From NCBI GenBank assembly GCA_037349315.1, contig JBAIAC010000024.1:38785501-38849500 (forward strand): DNA of 64,000 bases. Direction: 5' to 3'. The notes beneath the pieces were generated by a model. It was given only the letters and a program-made list of their open reading frames with translations, ran no database searches and was not told where the DNA came from. The DNA comes from Chelydra serpentina (lineage: Eukaryota > Chordata > Testudines > Chelydridae). A program made the position numbers and the translations under genes. Shown piece after piece: positions 1-11,858 of the stretch; position 1 is the stretch's first letter, and the number at the start of each line of letters is the position of its first letter.

Positions 1-1960
1 TACACAAAGTGCAAACAAGAAGAGAATCAGGCTCCTTGAGAACAGCACAGTCAAAACATTGAGGAGATAGTGTATACCTGCTTTGAATCTGCCTAACATA
101 GCTTGAATGGCTTGGTATTTGAATGGATCAACTGATGAACATAGAGGAAGTGCAGCCTCTGGGACGTCAGTGTTTACTTTATATAAGTTACCATCGGAAA
201 ATGCTTAAGTGCAAGAGGAAGAAAGATGACTACAAAGGAAATAGATGTACATTTGTATATTTTCCACACAGAAATAACCGAAGAGCTTTATAGCTTGCAA
301 CGAACTGGAGAGAGAAGCATGATGTGACTTCAGAAGCTACAGTGACCCCTTCGCCAGCTAAAGTTTGTTAAAGACACTGTATATTGTGATACAGAAGGCA
401 TAAAAATATGCTGTTTTCCAAAGGCTTTTGATACTCCCATGTTTCTCGGACACTAACTGATTTAGAGGTGATGATTCATTTTTACAGACAGACATTATCC
501 AAAATATCTTGGAGTCATGAGCAAATAGTAAAGTAGCACTATGTTGATTATATGTTTACTAGCAGACTTTTTAATTATTCAGAGCAGACTTTTAATTAAG
601 AATTATATACACTGACATAGTCTATCAAACATTACTATTACTATTGCAACTAGTAATATTAATAACTTTAAGGAGGTTAGTCTATCCTTGCACTGAATGC
701 TGAGTTCTTTGGTATTTGCCAAACACAAAAGGTTTAATACCTTTAGGGTTTGGGGTTGGGGTTTTTTTCCAAGCTGACAATCTCAGACCCCATAGTTATC
801 AACTTTCTCTCTCCCCCACTGAAACTCCTGCTGGCTTAAAAATAATTGCCATGAAGCTTTTGATTCCCCTAAAGACTGAGGATTCTACTATTATTTACAC
901 AATGCCTGAAGAGTACATAATGCTACACAGAACAAGTACAAGACAGGTGCTTGCTTCAAGAAGCTGACAAACACCGCAAACACTTACATATGCACTTAGC
1001 TTTAAACATGACTACACTCCCACTGGGACCAAGTGACTTCAGTGGAACTACTCACATGCTTAAACCTTACAATTAAGTTTTCAGTTCCTTTCCCCATCTA
1101 ACCAGCTGGTGCATACACTGGCTTGTCACATGGACTCACATCATTTCTGTGACCAGACCTCCCTTATAAAGAGTCCCTTTTATTTCCCAGAAAAATAATA
1201 GACTTAATATTCAAAATATCAATGAGAAATTGGTGCACTTTCTCCATGTAAAACCCCAACCAACTCAGCACAGACAGTATATGGAGGTAGGCAAGAGTTT
1301 AAATGAATTATTTGTAATTAACATATTAATGTTCAGAATTTAATATAGCAAGTTTTATGCTATTTATATGTTGTTAGATTTCTGAAGCCTAAATTCCATT
1401 GTGGATGCTAGTACAGAAACTCTTTCCAGCGTGGTAACAGATGTGTCATCTCTTTGCAGTACAAATGTCAATTGTGCACTTTTCACACATGAAAAATTTT
1501 GCCACCTGGATGTAATGTTAGTGCGATCTCTGCCCTTGCATGAAGAGTGGTAACAAAACAGAAAACTGGTCAACTGTAACTCATCAGTAGTATGACCACT
1601 TGTGGAAATACAATACAATACAAAATGTTTTGCTCTAAACATTTGCTTGGTTGTATACAATTTAACATATACAGCATTCAGCTCTCAACATAGTTAATAG
1701 ATCCTTAAGTATAGCACTGCAACATTTGCATAAGGCTCACTTAAGTTTACTGTACTTCTAATCCTGTTTTACCTCTTCTAAAATTCTATCAGTTGGTGAT
1801 ACAGTAATACAAACATATGCTCTAAATTCATCCCAATATTTAGAAAACAGTAAATCCCAGTTTTACTTAAATCACTTTAGCCACAAGTCCCCATTCACAT
1901 GGCACTGTTGTAGCCAGTGATGCAAGGTACTTAGGTGGCAGGTATGCTAAACATTCGTGT
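1..1960. other. No gene recognised; AT-rich non-coding DNA
   Basis: I see only short chance open frames here, without recognisable domains, splice-bounded exons or transposon ends. Base composition is AT-rich and repeats are absent or too old to recognise by eye. Confidence 0.5.
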
Positions 1961-1964
1961 GCCC

Positions 1965-2115
1965 ATTCATGCTTCGACTTGTAGGCTCTAAAGTTTTACA
2001 TTGTTTTGTTTTTGAGTGTAGTTATGTAAACAAAATAATTATATTAATTTGACATTTGTAAGTTGCACTTTCACAATAAAGAGGTTGCACTACATGACAT
2101 GGGCAATTAACATAT
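1965..2115 (+). mobile_element. Fragment of an old DNA transposon shared with 50.1-50.4 kb
   Basis: The stretch around ttgtaggctctaaagtttta and around catttgtaagttgcact is repeated in the same orientation near 50150-50280. The other copy ends in a hAT-like terminus (gacagccctag). This copy keeps only the internal portion and no end, so the superfamily call rests on the other copy. Confidence 0.45.
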
Positions 2116-2884
2116 ACCAACAATTTCTTATTGAAAAAGCAACAGTTTTACACGAGATCAACATTCATTTAAGCTGTTTGGGGTAGGGATAATCTTCTAC
2201 TATACTATATGTGGGACTGTACATCTACATTTTATAAAATACACAGATCAGTGAGTGAGAATCAACATATGCTTGTGAAGTATAAATACTTGTTTTAATT
2301 GACACTGCTCTGTGCTGCTGGGAATGATTAACAATGACACATTTTACAGCTCTAGGAGCATTTTCATTTCAAATGCAGTTATTTTTTCATTGCTTTTTCC
2401 TAAGGTTTTTTTTTAATCCTGTTCCATCTAAAGCAATTCCATGTATCAAGTTCTATTTGGGTAAATGGCGCAATGTACCTAACACACTTCAAGGCATTAT
2501 CTTTTATTAAAACACTTTTTACAAAACATTTGTGCACTTGTTTACCTCTAATCATGTGAGGTGTGAGCCACATGGAATACATACAGGACAGCAGAGCCAG
2601 AGCTGTCAGCTATTTGGCAGGAACATGAAATGATTACATATCTGGGATCCTGTAATCAAGCACTCTGTGCACAAAAGCAGTTAAAAGCCTTACTTTTAGT
2701 TCTTGAATTGAACACAGATGTGAAACAGATTCATATGAGTACTGAAGGAGGGTTTTTCAATGCCAGGTTGTTGAAATATATTAGAAAATAGTGAACATGG
2801 CTGTTGGCATTCATCTGGTTTTACCATTTTAAAATTGACATCACTATTACAACAATTTCCACAAATATATTAATTTTTATCTAA

Positions 2885-3030
2885 GAATATCAAAGTGCTA
2901 TACGATGAAGGGTAGGTATTGCTATCCTCATTTTATAAATGGGGAAACGGAAGTGCAGAGAGGTACAAATGGTAAATGCAATATCACATAAGGAGTGAGG
3001 GGCATTGGAAATAGAACCCAGGTATCCTGA
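2885..3030 (-). repeat. MIR-like SINE, minus orientation
   Basis: The order of landmarks (tcctcattttataaatgggg, then gtgcagagaggtac, then agaacccaggtatcctgac) matches the reverse orientation of the ancient amniote tRNA-derived MIR consensus. The copy is diverged and truncated. It is non-coding. Confidence 0.6.
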
Positions 3031-3294
3031 CTCCTAAAGCTTGTTTACACAGGAACATCCAGGAAAATTAATCTGGATTAACTAAAGATGTGAATTTGAA
3101 GTGGATTGGTTGAACTGCATTAGATCCTTATGTGAACACTTCAGAATTTAAATAGCCTTAATTTGGTTTAGTTTCCTTCACTTGCAAAGTGAAGGAAGCT
3201 AAACTGAAGTAAGGCCACTCTTCTGAATAAGAGTGTTCGCACAGGGATCTAATGCTGTTTAACTAATCTACTTTAATAGTTAATTTGGATTAAC

Positions 3295-3625
3295 ATTCCA
3301 AAGATTTGTCTACATTTGAAAATTAGTTTGATCTAGCTACACTGCTCAGGGGTGTGAAAAACCCACACCCCTGAGCAACATACTTAAGCGGACCTAAATC
3401 ACTGAATCAACATCACTAGGTTGACAGAAGAATTCTTCCATCAAGCTAACTACCACCTCTCATCAGGGAGATAGATTACCTATGCTGACAGGAGAACCCC
3501 TCCCATTGGCATAGCAGTATCCACACTGAAGCTCTACAGCAGTGTAACTGCAGAGATGCAGCTGTGCTGCTGTAGTGTTTCAAGTGTGGACAAGCCCTGA
3601 TTGTCCCTATGTAGACAAGGCCCCA
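3295..3625. mobile_element. Degenerate MITE with terminal and internal inverted repeats
   Basis: The left end (atttgtctacatttgaaa) is the inverted complement, with transitions, of the right end (tttcaagtgtggacaagcc). Inside, gctcaggggtgtg and cacacccctgagc form a perfect short hairpin near 3346-3380. A second motif near 3478-3515 (atgctgacaggagaacc then ggcat) recurs in the MITE at 20.9 kb. No clean target duplication is visible, so it is placed only loosely with the Harbinger-type MITEs of this window. Confidence 0.5.
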
Positions 3626-3629
3626 GTCT

Positions 3630-4530
3630 TCTTCTGTTGCCACTGGATAATACTGGCTGCCAAATTCAGAGTTTACACAAAAGATTCTGTTCTCACATTC
3701 TATAGATACAATGAACACATTCCTGAAAACTAAAGTTAAATCAAAAGGAAATTGGGACATGGGAGGAAATCATAACCCAGACAGCTCATCAGCTGCTTCA
3801 TCATGGCAAAGGCCTAGAAATATTTCAGAGCTGGCACATAGCCATTCAGAGAAGAAAACTGCAAAGCCAGCCAATGAAGCATTCACAAACTTAATCCAGT
3901 TACTAGATCTTTACCTAGTATTGTTTTCCACTGCAGGAAAATATGATTCCAAAACTCAGCCCTGATAGCTGCCAGCCATACTCCATGCTCAGCTTCTGCT
4001 TTCCCTACCAAGTAGGTAAAGAGACATGAAAGGAGCACAAGAAATATCAACAAAAGTCAGTTACGTACCCTGTTGCTGTGTTCATATTAATCACTACACT
4101 ACATTACATGTGGGAGAGGGAGAGTGGAACTTTATTTATTTTTCTTTATATTTTGGTCCTACGCCAACAAAAATAGTGCAAGGATCATACATGGATGTGT
4201 CACTCAAGTTTAATGCAATTAACATGCAAGGAATATACCTACTAAAGGACACTCTTGAATGATGTAAGGATCATTGTGGAATATGCACATGATCCTTGTA
4301 CTTTAGCCCATAGTGGGAGGTGGTTGGGAAGAGTGAAACCTCCGGCAAAAGTTCACTTTCCAAGTTTTTAGCAACGCTCCACATCACAGCAAGTTTTTAA
4401 ATTACTTTGACACATCGTTTCATTGTGTGTTTTATATGAGAATGATGTGTATGTATTAATATCCAGAATAAGCATTTCCAACAGAGAGCTAGAAAGAGTG
4501 GGATTGTGGGGAAACTTGACTGAAGAGTCA
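3630..4530. other. No gene or clear repeat recognised
   Basis: Short open frames on both strands have no recognisable domain. Nothing here argues for an exon. Confidence 0.45.
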
Positions 4531-4534
4531 ACAG

Positions 4535-4700
4535 CATGGTGTCAGTTCCTAGCTCTGCCACAGATTTCCTCTGTGACTCTGGGTGAATCACTTGACTTCT
4601 ATGAGCCTCAGTTCCTCATCTATAAAATGAGGATAAAAATATTTCCTTTCCCCACACTTTGTCTGTCTTGTTCATTTGATTGCAAGCTCCAAAGGCTTAA
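4535..4700 (+). repeat. MIR-like SINE, plus orientation
   Basis: The succession tagctctgccacagatt, tgtgactctgggtgaatca and cctcagttcctcatctataa follows the body of the MIR consensus. The 5' tRNA-like head is not clear. Confidence 0.65.
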
Positions 4701-4733
4701 CACTTAGTACAGAGATCCCCTTAGTACAGAGGC

Positions 4734-5239
4734 TATGGGAACAGGGCGGGTTGGATAGGTGTGGGAGTTCTGGGGGGCCTGTCAGGGGGCAGAGGTGTGG
4801 ATAGGGATTGGGGCTGTCAGGGGACAGGGAGCAGGAGGGTTGGATAGGGGGTGGAGTCCCAGAGGGGGCGGTTAGGGGCAGGGGCAGAGCCGGCTTTAGG
4901 AAGTGCAGGGCCCGATTCGAAGAAGGACCCTCCACCGAAGTGCCGCCAAAGACAGCGGCAGCGATTGAGCTGATGCCGAAGTGCCGCTGAAGACATGGAT
5001 GTTGTGGGGCCCGAATCAGGGGAATCGGCCTAAAGCGGCCCTGGGCAGGGGGCTATCAGGGGACAAGGAGCAGGGGGGGTTAGATGGGTGGGTGGATCTG
5101 AGGGGGGCAGGAAGTGGGGGGAGGCAGATAGAGGGCAGGGGCCAGGCTGTTTGGGGAGGCACAGCCTTCCCTACCCAGCCCTCCATACAGTTTTGGAACC
5201 CCAATGTGGCCCTCAGGCCAAAAAGTTTGCCCACTCCTG
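4734..5239. mobile_element. hAT-type MITE, left end missing
   Basis: The right end agtttgcccactcctg is the inverse of the left end seen in the copy at 27231 (cagaggtgggcaaact), so the two incomplete copies together define the family's terminal repeats. The interior is G-rich repeats of the type gtcaggggacagggagcag, shared with the copy at 27.5 kb. The left part is lost at about 4734. A second hAT MITE (4885-5043) sits inside it. Confidence 0.7.
4885..5043. mobile_element. Nested hAT MITE with 8-bp target duplication GGCAGGGG
   Basis: It begins cagagccggctttagg and ends cctaaagcggccctg, which are inverted versions of one another. It is flanked on both sides by GGCAGGGG (4877-4884 and 5044-5051), the 8-bp duplication expected for the hAT superfamily. 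A related copy with its own 8-bp duplication lies at 49406-49605. The interior includes agtgccgctgaagac-type repeats common to both copies. Confidence 0.85.
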
Positions 5240-5300
5240 GTCTAGATAATATTAAATCCTGCCTCAGTGCAGGAGATTAGACTAGATATCAATTGAGGAC

Positions 5301-5466
5301 CAGGATCGGATTTACACCTTACATGCCCCTAGGCACAGCATCATCAGCGCCCCCTGCCCCCCAACAACTGACCTTTGTGTTTTCTGTAAAAAAATTAAAC
5401 TTTTAATCCACTTTTAAGTTTTAGGTGCCCCTAGAACACCGGCGCCCCTTGGCATGTCCGGCCCTG
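5301..5466. mobile_element. Probable short hAT MITE
   Basis: The ends caggatcggatttac and the right-hand ggcatgtccggccctg resemble the cagggc-type hAT ends of neighbouring MITEs. The flanks ttgaggac (5293-5300) and tcaaggac (5467-5474) agree at 6 of 8 positions, consistent with an aged 8-bp duplication. Confidence 0.6.
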
Positions 5467-5474
5467 TCAAGGAC

Positions 5475-8400
5475 CTTTCCAGTCTTTCTATGATTCTACA
5501 TATGGGCTCACTGGCTAGAAGGCAGACAACAGCAGCATTATATCCATGTTGCATATGCAGTAATATCCCTGGAAGAAGGGCTTGCACATGTCTCCAAGGT
5601 AGTGACTCATTCATTGGTGGGCTGATTTGAGTGGGATCCTTGAGATTCTGGGGCCTGTTCCTGTTCCCATTTAACTGAATGGAAAAACTCCTATTGACTT
5701 TAATAATTCAGCATTAGTTCTTTAATTACCCTATCATTTTGAACTGTTAAATTCCCCTTCGATTCTCAATCGTGCTTCCTCTCTCAAATTCATTGCCCCT
5801 TGGGAGTCCTAAATTTGACCCCAAAATCAGATTTCCCATATATGGACCATCCAAACATTATTAACCAACGCTATTTGTAAAATCACTCCTTTCATGTCTC
5901 TTTCATGTCACCAGCCTAGCTGCTGTGTTGGGCAGTAAACAAAACCAAACAAACGCATGTACACAAATAATTCAAACAAACCGGCTTGTGATTACAAAGA
6001 ATAGATGCACAGCAAAAGCATATATACATGTAGTAGATTAAAGTACCCTCTTTCCCCATCCACACCCATGAGTCATGCTGACTTGGAAAACATTTTATGA
6101 ATGCTAGTAATTGCACACCACCTTTTTAATTAGACATGGCCTAATTAAAAAAGGATAAAGCCATTTATAGTTCATGCCTCCCCAGTGCATAGCAGTGATC
6201 CTTTGGCAAACAGGAAGAGCATTTGTATTATTTAATAGGTATAAGGTCATCAGCAATGTTTTCATGCAGGATTGTTGGCATACACCCTATTTAGCAGAAC
6301 TCAGATCTCTAAATGAGATCTCAAAGCCTCTCTAAATGAAAACTACACATAAGGAATATGCTGTATTCTCTGGCTCTTTTTTTGGCCACCAGCAAACTGG
6401 TGGGCAAACTGGTTCAGATTAAGTGAGAATTGACCTAAAATATCAAAGCAAAATTCAAAATGAACCAAATTCAAAATCTTTTTGAGGTTTTAGTTTTTAA
6501 ACAAATGACAAGTTTGGAGCCCCTCCCCCACCTCCACCCTTTTCAATTTGAATTGCCCAGTTCTGTGGAAATAACTGACTCTTAAAGGAATAGAGTTTCT
6601 GAGGAACCTCGCAGAGGGGTTCCCTGTGAATCTTTTCTGTGTGAGGAATGGGACAGGTAAGAAGTTCTCGCCGAAGTGCATGTAGATTCCAAAACCTCAG
6701 GCTGATTAACTTCTGTAGGGTGTGGGTAGTGGAGAGGGCCTACAGCCTCTCTCTCTGCTTCCCCAGCCATAGATCCCTGATCCTGTAAAGAGTCCTCTAC
6801 GATGTTGGAGCTAGACAGCACTGCGAAATTGACCGAACACCCCCTCTTCAGTTGACACACAGGAGAGCCACAAAAAGGGGAAACTCTGCATGCTGTGACG
6901 GGGGACTGATCAGGCAGGCCCCTTTGTCATTTCATAGGTTGCTGTAACACCTGGGTTCTGTTGGGACGGCAAGCAGAAATGTCACCTGAAGAGCACTTTG
7001 TGTGATATTTCTGATCTGGTCAAACCCAGAAAATACTGGAAAGTACAGTGATGTGTGTGCTGTATTATTTATTTCTCAAGATTATTTCTATTTCTGTTTT
7101 TTCTTGTCTTTTTCACAGGTATTTTTAAAGTCACAGAGATTTAAATCATGTTAGCCGATATATAGTAAAAACCTCTCTCGCTGTTATCAGTGCATTATTT
7201 CTTGCCTAGAGAAGGAAAATGAATTTAAAATAACAATGCTGAATGCAATAAGCTTTAGTAAGCAATAGCCATGCATTCCTCTTGATGTGCCAGTATGAAC
7301 AGGGATTGGCTGATGGAAATAGTATAGATTATAGCTTAAACTATAGTGCTAGCCCAACTCATGGATTCCTGTTAATCTTGCCTCACAAAATTGATCAATT
7401 AAGTCAAAGTCCTAAAACTCCTCCCTGATGATCTGCTGCTTACAGCCTCACCCTGGTTTGGTCACATTAAACACAGCTCATTGAATCATCCTAAATGTGT
7501 CTTGTGTCATCAGTATTGACTAAAAATGAAGATTCTCAGACCTCCTAACTTCCACAACCAGTTTTTATACTGTTGTACAGTTTGAGTAAAAGAACATATT
7601 TGATATGAGTCAAAAGCAGTGGAAAAGACATACATTTTGTTCTCTGATAGACTGTCAGGACATCTATGAAAATGGTGAGCAAAGACTTTAGCAAGAGACT
7701 GCACTCCTAATAGGATAGCTACTCTTAGGTGCTTGGAAACCACTATGGTGAGCACAATACCTCACCTTAGAGGCTGGGGGTGGAAGCTCACTACGTAGCT
7801 GGGAGCTCCAACAAGCAATGTGCCTACATTAGAAACCATACCCTTAGAACCCTGTGTGATTGCTGCACACTTGCAATGGCTTGATTGTTTTGGTTTTTTC
7901 CTCCTCTATACCTGGGCAGTTCCACTAGCCAGTGGGTGTGATCCTTTCCCAGTCCTCTCTGCCACCTTTGGAAAGACTAGCACCAGAAACACACCAAGCA
8001 GTCATTGAACTCTGTGTAAAATGTGTACATATGCCCATTCCCATAATTGCACACCCACAATCTACATCTTAATTGCTAGTCTTCTATTTTAGCCAACAGA
8101 ATATGAGTTTTATCCAGCAGAATATGGGTGACCTAGCTCAGATAAGCCTGCTGAAATCACGAACTGTATGCTCAAATGGCCTCAGCAAATCTGCCTGTGT
8201 CATGCCCTGGTGACTGTAAGAAAGAATTATCACCAGGTTTGTGCTCAGCAGCCATGACATGGAGAGCTACTTTCTGTTGAAGTCATTATAATTGTTCCAA
8301 CAAATAAAATGCTGTGCTCCAGTGAGCTTCAACATACCGGATCAGGCAATAACAAGGAACCTTCCTCTCCATTTGATAATGTAATCGATATTCATTTGGT

Positions 8401-8502
8401 TTGTTAGAATGATGTAAATGTGCAAAGGACTCTCCAGAGTCTCCAACACCAAACTATATTAGGTTATTAGTGTGTGTGCAGTGCCTAATCACTACGTTTC
8501 TC
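5475..8502. other. No gene recognised
   Basis: Three kilobases of AT-rich sequence hold only short chance frames. I see no exon-like conservation, transposon end or tandem repeat. Confidence 0.45.
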
Positions 8503-8615
8503 TTGGCCACATTCAGCTCTGGTGTAAGAGGCCATAAGCCTGACTTCAGTGGAGTTCTCCCCCCCACCCCCGCCACCCCAATCCTTCCCTTTACATCAGG
8601 GCTGAATTTGGCCAT
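8503..8615. repeat. Short palindromic interspersed repeat
   Basis: The left arm (ttggccacattcagctctgg, then tgtaagagg) and right arm (ccctttacatcagggctgaa, then tttggcca) are inverted copies separated by a C-rich loop. This is a foldback MITE layout. It carries no coding sequence and no confident target duplication. Confidence 0.5.
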
Positions 8616-8733
8616 AATACAGCAACGGACGTCAACAGCAAAAATATTCAAACCTCAGTGCCTAAGTCAACTTCCTAAATCAGTATTTAGCCACCCAAAT
8701 AAAAATGACCAAACTTTCAGAAATGCTACATGC

Positions 8734-9370
8734 TGTGACAAAGTTCCTCCTCTATCTTGGTGGGTCCTGCACTTAGTGGCAGATTTTGCTTGCCTCAGAG
8801 ATCTTCCCCTCTGGTAGAACCCACAGTCCAGGTTAACGCCTCCTGTGTCTGATCAGGAGTTGGGAGTTTTGGGGGGAACCCGGGCCCACCCTCTACTCCG
8901 GGTTCCAGCCCAGGGCCCTGTGGACTGCAGCTGTTTAGAGTGCCTCCTGGAACAACTGCACAACAGCTACAACTCCCTGGGCTACTTCCCCATGGACTCC
9001 TCCCAACACCTTCTTTATCCTCACCACAGGATCTTCCAGCAGTACGCCCTCTTACTCTCAGCTCCTAGTGCCTCTTGCTCCCAGCTCCTCGCACGCAACC
9101 TCCTTCCACAGCTCCTGACATCCCCCCCTCACTGACTAACTGGGAGGCTTTTAACTAGTTCCAGCCAGCCCTTGATTGGCTTCAGGTTTCCCAATCAATC
9201 TAGCCATCTCCACTGCTTTTTCTAGAAGGATCTTAATTGGCCCCAGGTGTCTTGATTAACCTGGAGCAACTGCCATTTGGTTAACGAGGTATCAGGGATT
9301 TGTTTAGCCTGGGGCTAACATACTGGTTCCTCACCACTTTCCTATAGCCATCTGGCCTTGCCCCATCACA
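8734..9370 (-). repeat. Gypsy 3' LTR, complete (637 bp)
   Basis: It starts at tgtgacaaagttcc and ends at gccccatcaca on the plus strand, giving the TG...CA termini of an LTR. The same sequence in opposite orientation forms a solo LTR at 36293-36912 and the shell around the Tx1-like element at 52533-61594. Its last 100 bp (9271-9370) match the 5' remnant at 10664-10763 with two visible substitutions. Confidence 0.85.
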
Positions 9371-9371
9371 T

Positions 9372-10669
9372 ATCCCCACCGCCCCGCACTCTGCTCAACA
9401 CCATAAAGTTGGGCAACTTGGGACACCAGGCAGTGTGCTCTTGACAGACCATCAGCATTGCCATGGTGGCATCCAGCCCTGTGCCGTATGCGGAACTGGA
9501 ACGGTTGAAGGGATAAGAACCACCTGGTGACCCTGGCATTCTTTTCCTTATTCCGCTGCATGAACTGGAGGGGTGCATGGTCCGTCACAAGAGTAAATCG
9601 CTGGCCCAAGAGGTAATAACGCACTGTCTCCATGGCCCATTTGACAGCAAGGCATTCTCTCTCGACTACTGCGTACTTCTGTTCTCTTGGGAGCAGCTTT
9701 CTGCTTAGGTAGAGGATTGGGTGTTCTTCTTCTCCAACCATTTGCGACAAAACCGCCCCCATCCCCACCTCGGAAGCATCTGTTTGTAAAATAAATTCCT
9801 TGTTAAAGTCTGTGGCTATAAGTATGGGGTCATTACAGAGGGCCGTCCGAAGGTCTATGAATGCCCTCTCCGCTGCATCAGTCCACTTCACCATGTCTGG
9901 ACCTCGGGCCTTCATCAGATCCATTAGGGGACTTTCCCTAGTGGCGAAGTGGGGAATAAAACATTGGTAATAGCCTACTACACCTAAGAACGCACAGACC
10001 TGCTTCTTTTGGGTCGGCCGGGGCCAGTTTTGAATCACCTCTAGCTTATTCGTTTGGGGCTTCACTATGCCCCTTCCTACAATATAGCCCAGGTACTTAG
10101 CCTCTGCTAGCCCTATGGCGCATTTAGCGGGATTAGCAGTGAGGCCAGCCCGCCTTAAGGTGCGCAGTACTGCCTCAACTTTCTCCAAGTGGGTTCCCCA
10201 GTCTGGCGTATGGATAATGACATCATCTAGGTACGCGGCTGCATAATTAGTATGGGAGTGGAGCAGTTAATCCATGAGGTGCTGGAATATGGCCGGGGCC
10301 CCATGTAACCCGAAAGGAAGGGCTATAGGGTTAGAATAGCCCAACCGGGGTGGAAAACGCTGTCTTTTCTTTAGCTTCTTTAGTCAGGGGAATCTGCCAA
10401 TATCCTTTTGTCAGATCCAGTGTAGTCAAGAATCGGTCAACCAGTTCACTACCCAGTCGGTCAACCAGTTCGTCGATGCATGGTATGGGGTAGGCATCAA
10501 ATTGGGATACTTCATTCAGTCGGCGGAAGTCATTACAGAATCTTGTGGTACCGTCAGGTTTAGGCACTAGAAGGTTTGGACTGGACCACTGGCTGTAAGA
10601 TTCTTCAATAACCCCTAATTCTAACATTTTCTTTACTTCAGCCTTGATTTCTTCTCTTTTGGGTGCCAT
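9372..10669 (-). pseudogene. pol: Gypsy pol fragment: reverse transcriptase plus RNase H
   Basis: The first part (10669 to about 10331) opens with the RT N-terminal region (PKREEIKAEVKKMLELGVIE) and contains LLVPKPDGTTRFCNDFRRLN and LTKGYWQIPL. A stop interrupts it after STPVGLF. A second in-frame stop lies near 10268, between AIFQHLMD and LLHSHTN. The catalytic YLDD survives around 10230. The second part (10188-9331) contains the RT thumb and RNase H with D137 (QTDAS), E178 (RECLAVKW) and D203 (VTDHAPL). Normally this polyprotein also carries gag, protease and integrase. Here nothing but about 20 residues separates RNase H from the LTR, and the annotated frame runs on into LTR sequence. The two stops make it dead as it stands. 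Confidence 0.85.
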
Positions 10670-10763
10670 TTGGTTAACAAGGTATCAGGGATTTGTTTAG
10701 CCTGGGGCTAACATACTGGTTCCTCACCACTTTCCAATAGCCATCTGGCCTTGCCCCATCACA
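10664..10763 (-). repeat. 5' LTR remnant of the gypsy element (100 bp)
   Basis: It equals the last 100 bp (plus-strand sense) of the complete LTR apart from two substitutions, ending gccccatcaca. The internal junction with RT shares atggca with the lost LTR sequence, so the deletion joined at a microhomology. Confidence 0.8.
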
Positions 10764-10767
10764 ATGC

Positions 10768-11856
10768 CCAAAGTTCTTATTAAAGACAGTGGGAGCTTCA
10801 GGTTCTCAGTGGCTTTGAAAACCAGGCCACTTCTATTTATGTGCCCATATGTGGATGTAGGCATATTACTTTAAATACCCAGGTTTGAACATTTTGCCAA
10901 GAATGGCCCTTGCTGCATTTTGAATTTTAGCTCCTTCTAATATTCTGACAGCTGATTTTGTCTTCCTAAAGGCTGGAAGTTTTCTTTCCAAACCAGAATT
11001 TATTCAACTAAATTAGAGATCATTCCCCTAAATGGCTGCTGGGTTTATTAAAATAAGTGTAGGGATTATTCCCCAGAAAAATGGAATTAGTTAATAGAAT
11101 TTTTGTCACCACCACCCAGTTTCACAAAGCTACTGTTCTTCCCTAAGTGCCCAACTACCTCATAAAAACAGCTGATGTTGCATGACACAATAGACTTTAG
11201 GAGATGAAGATCCCACAAGAACTAGCCTTCTCATGGTATTTCCTGGCTTACAGCTAGGCATCTCTTCCTCTTTCTTTCTGAGGTTAAGACTGAGTGTCTT
11301 TTCCTGGAGTCATGAAAATGATCTCAGAAACAGAAAGAGAGCAGGCCATCCATTAGTTTGTCAGACTCCATAGGTTATTCAGGTCCATATGATTACTGCC
11401 ATTGCAGGTTATACTCGAGTTTGTGCAGGACCCCAATTACCCAATCTATCAGAAAACATTGCCCAAATACCTGATTGCTAGACCAAACTTTTGGTTCCTC
11501 GTATGCTTTTCTCATATGTCAATAAATCCAACAACAAACACTGCTGGCCTTTCTTGGTAAATACAAGGAAACTATCTGAATTAATAGTCAGTTTTCTTTC
11601 TGAGAGGTAAGGCTTCTTTTCATTGTTCTGTATTGTATCACGTCACTTTAGACCATCATGGGAAGTGACAACACATTAAAATCAAATCAGTTTATTTTGG
11701 AAGTTATTGCTTTGGAATGATGTTCAGTCTAAACTGGGAGTACAATTGGCTACACCGAATAATTTATAAATTGAACCTCAGAGAATTCCTGAGTCATCTT
11801 ATAAGCTGCAGGAAATGTTTTGATAATTCCATGTTATCACTTTACATTGAAGATTA
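10768..11856. other. No gene recognised
   Basis: AT-rich sequence with short chance frames only. No element ends or tandem repeats are visible. Confidence 0.45.
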
Positions 11857-11858
11857 TG

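Larger units (their letters stand above)
8734..10763 (-). mobile_element. Ty3/gypsy LTR retrotransposon, internally deleted, 4-bp target duplication ATGC
   Basis: The element reads on the minus strand. It consists of a 100-bp remnant of the 5' LTR (10763 down to 10664), then reverse transcriptase and RNase H (10669 to about 9372), then a complete 3' LTR (9370 to 8734). The outer ends are TGTGAT and TTGTCACA in element orientation. ATGC flanks both sides (8730-8733 and 10764-10767), so this is one insertion with the 4-bp duplication shown by two other copies of the same LTR here. Gag, protease and integrase are absent. RNase H abuts a purine-rich stretch and the 3' LTR, which suggests a lineage whose integrase lies upstream of RT. 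Confidence 0.85.

Noticed and set aside
8470..8817. 115-residue frame before the gypsy element
   Set aside because: It crosses a palindromic repeat and enters the LTR; no domain and no start context.
8845..9135. 96-97 residue frame found three times in the window (also 36508-36798 and 61190-61483)
   Set aside because: It lies entirely inside the gypsy LTR. The apparent conservation is simply that of the repeat.
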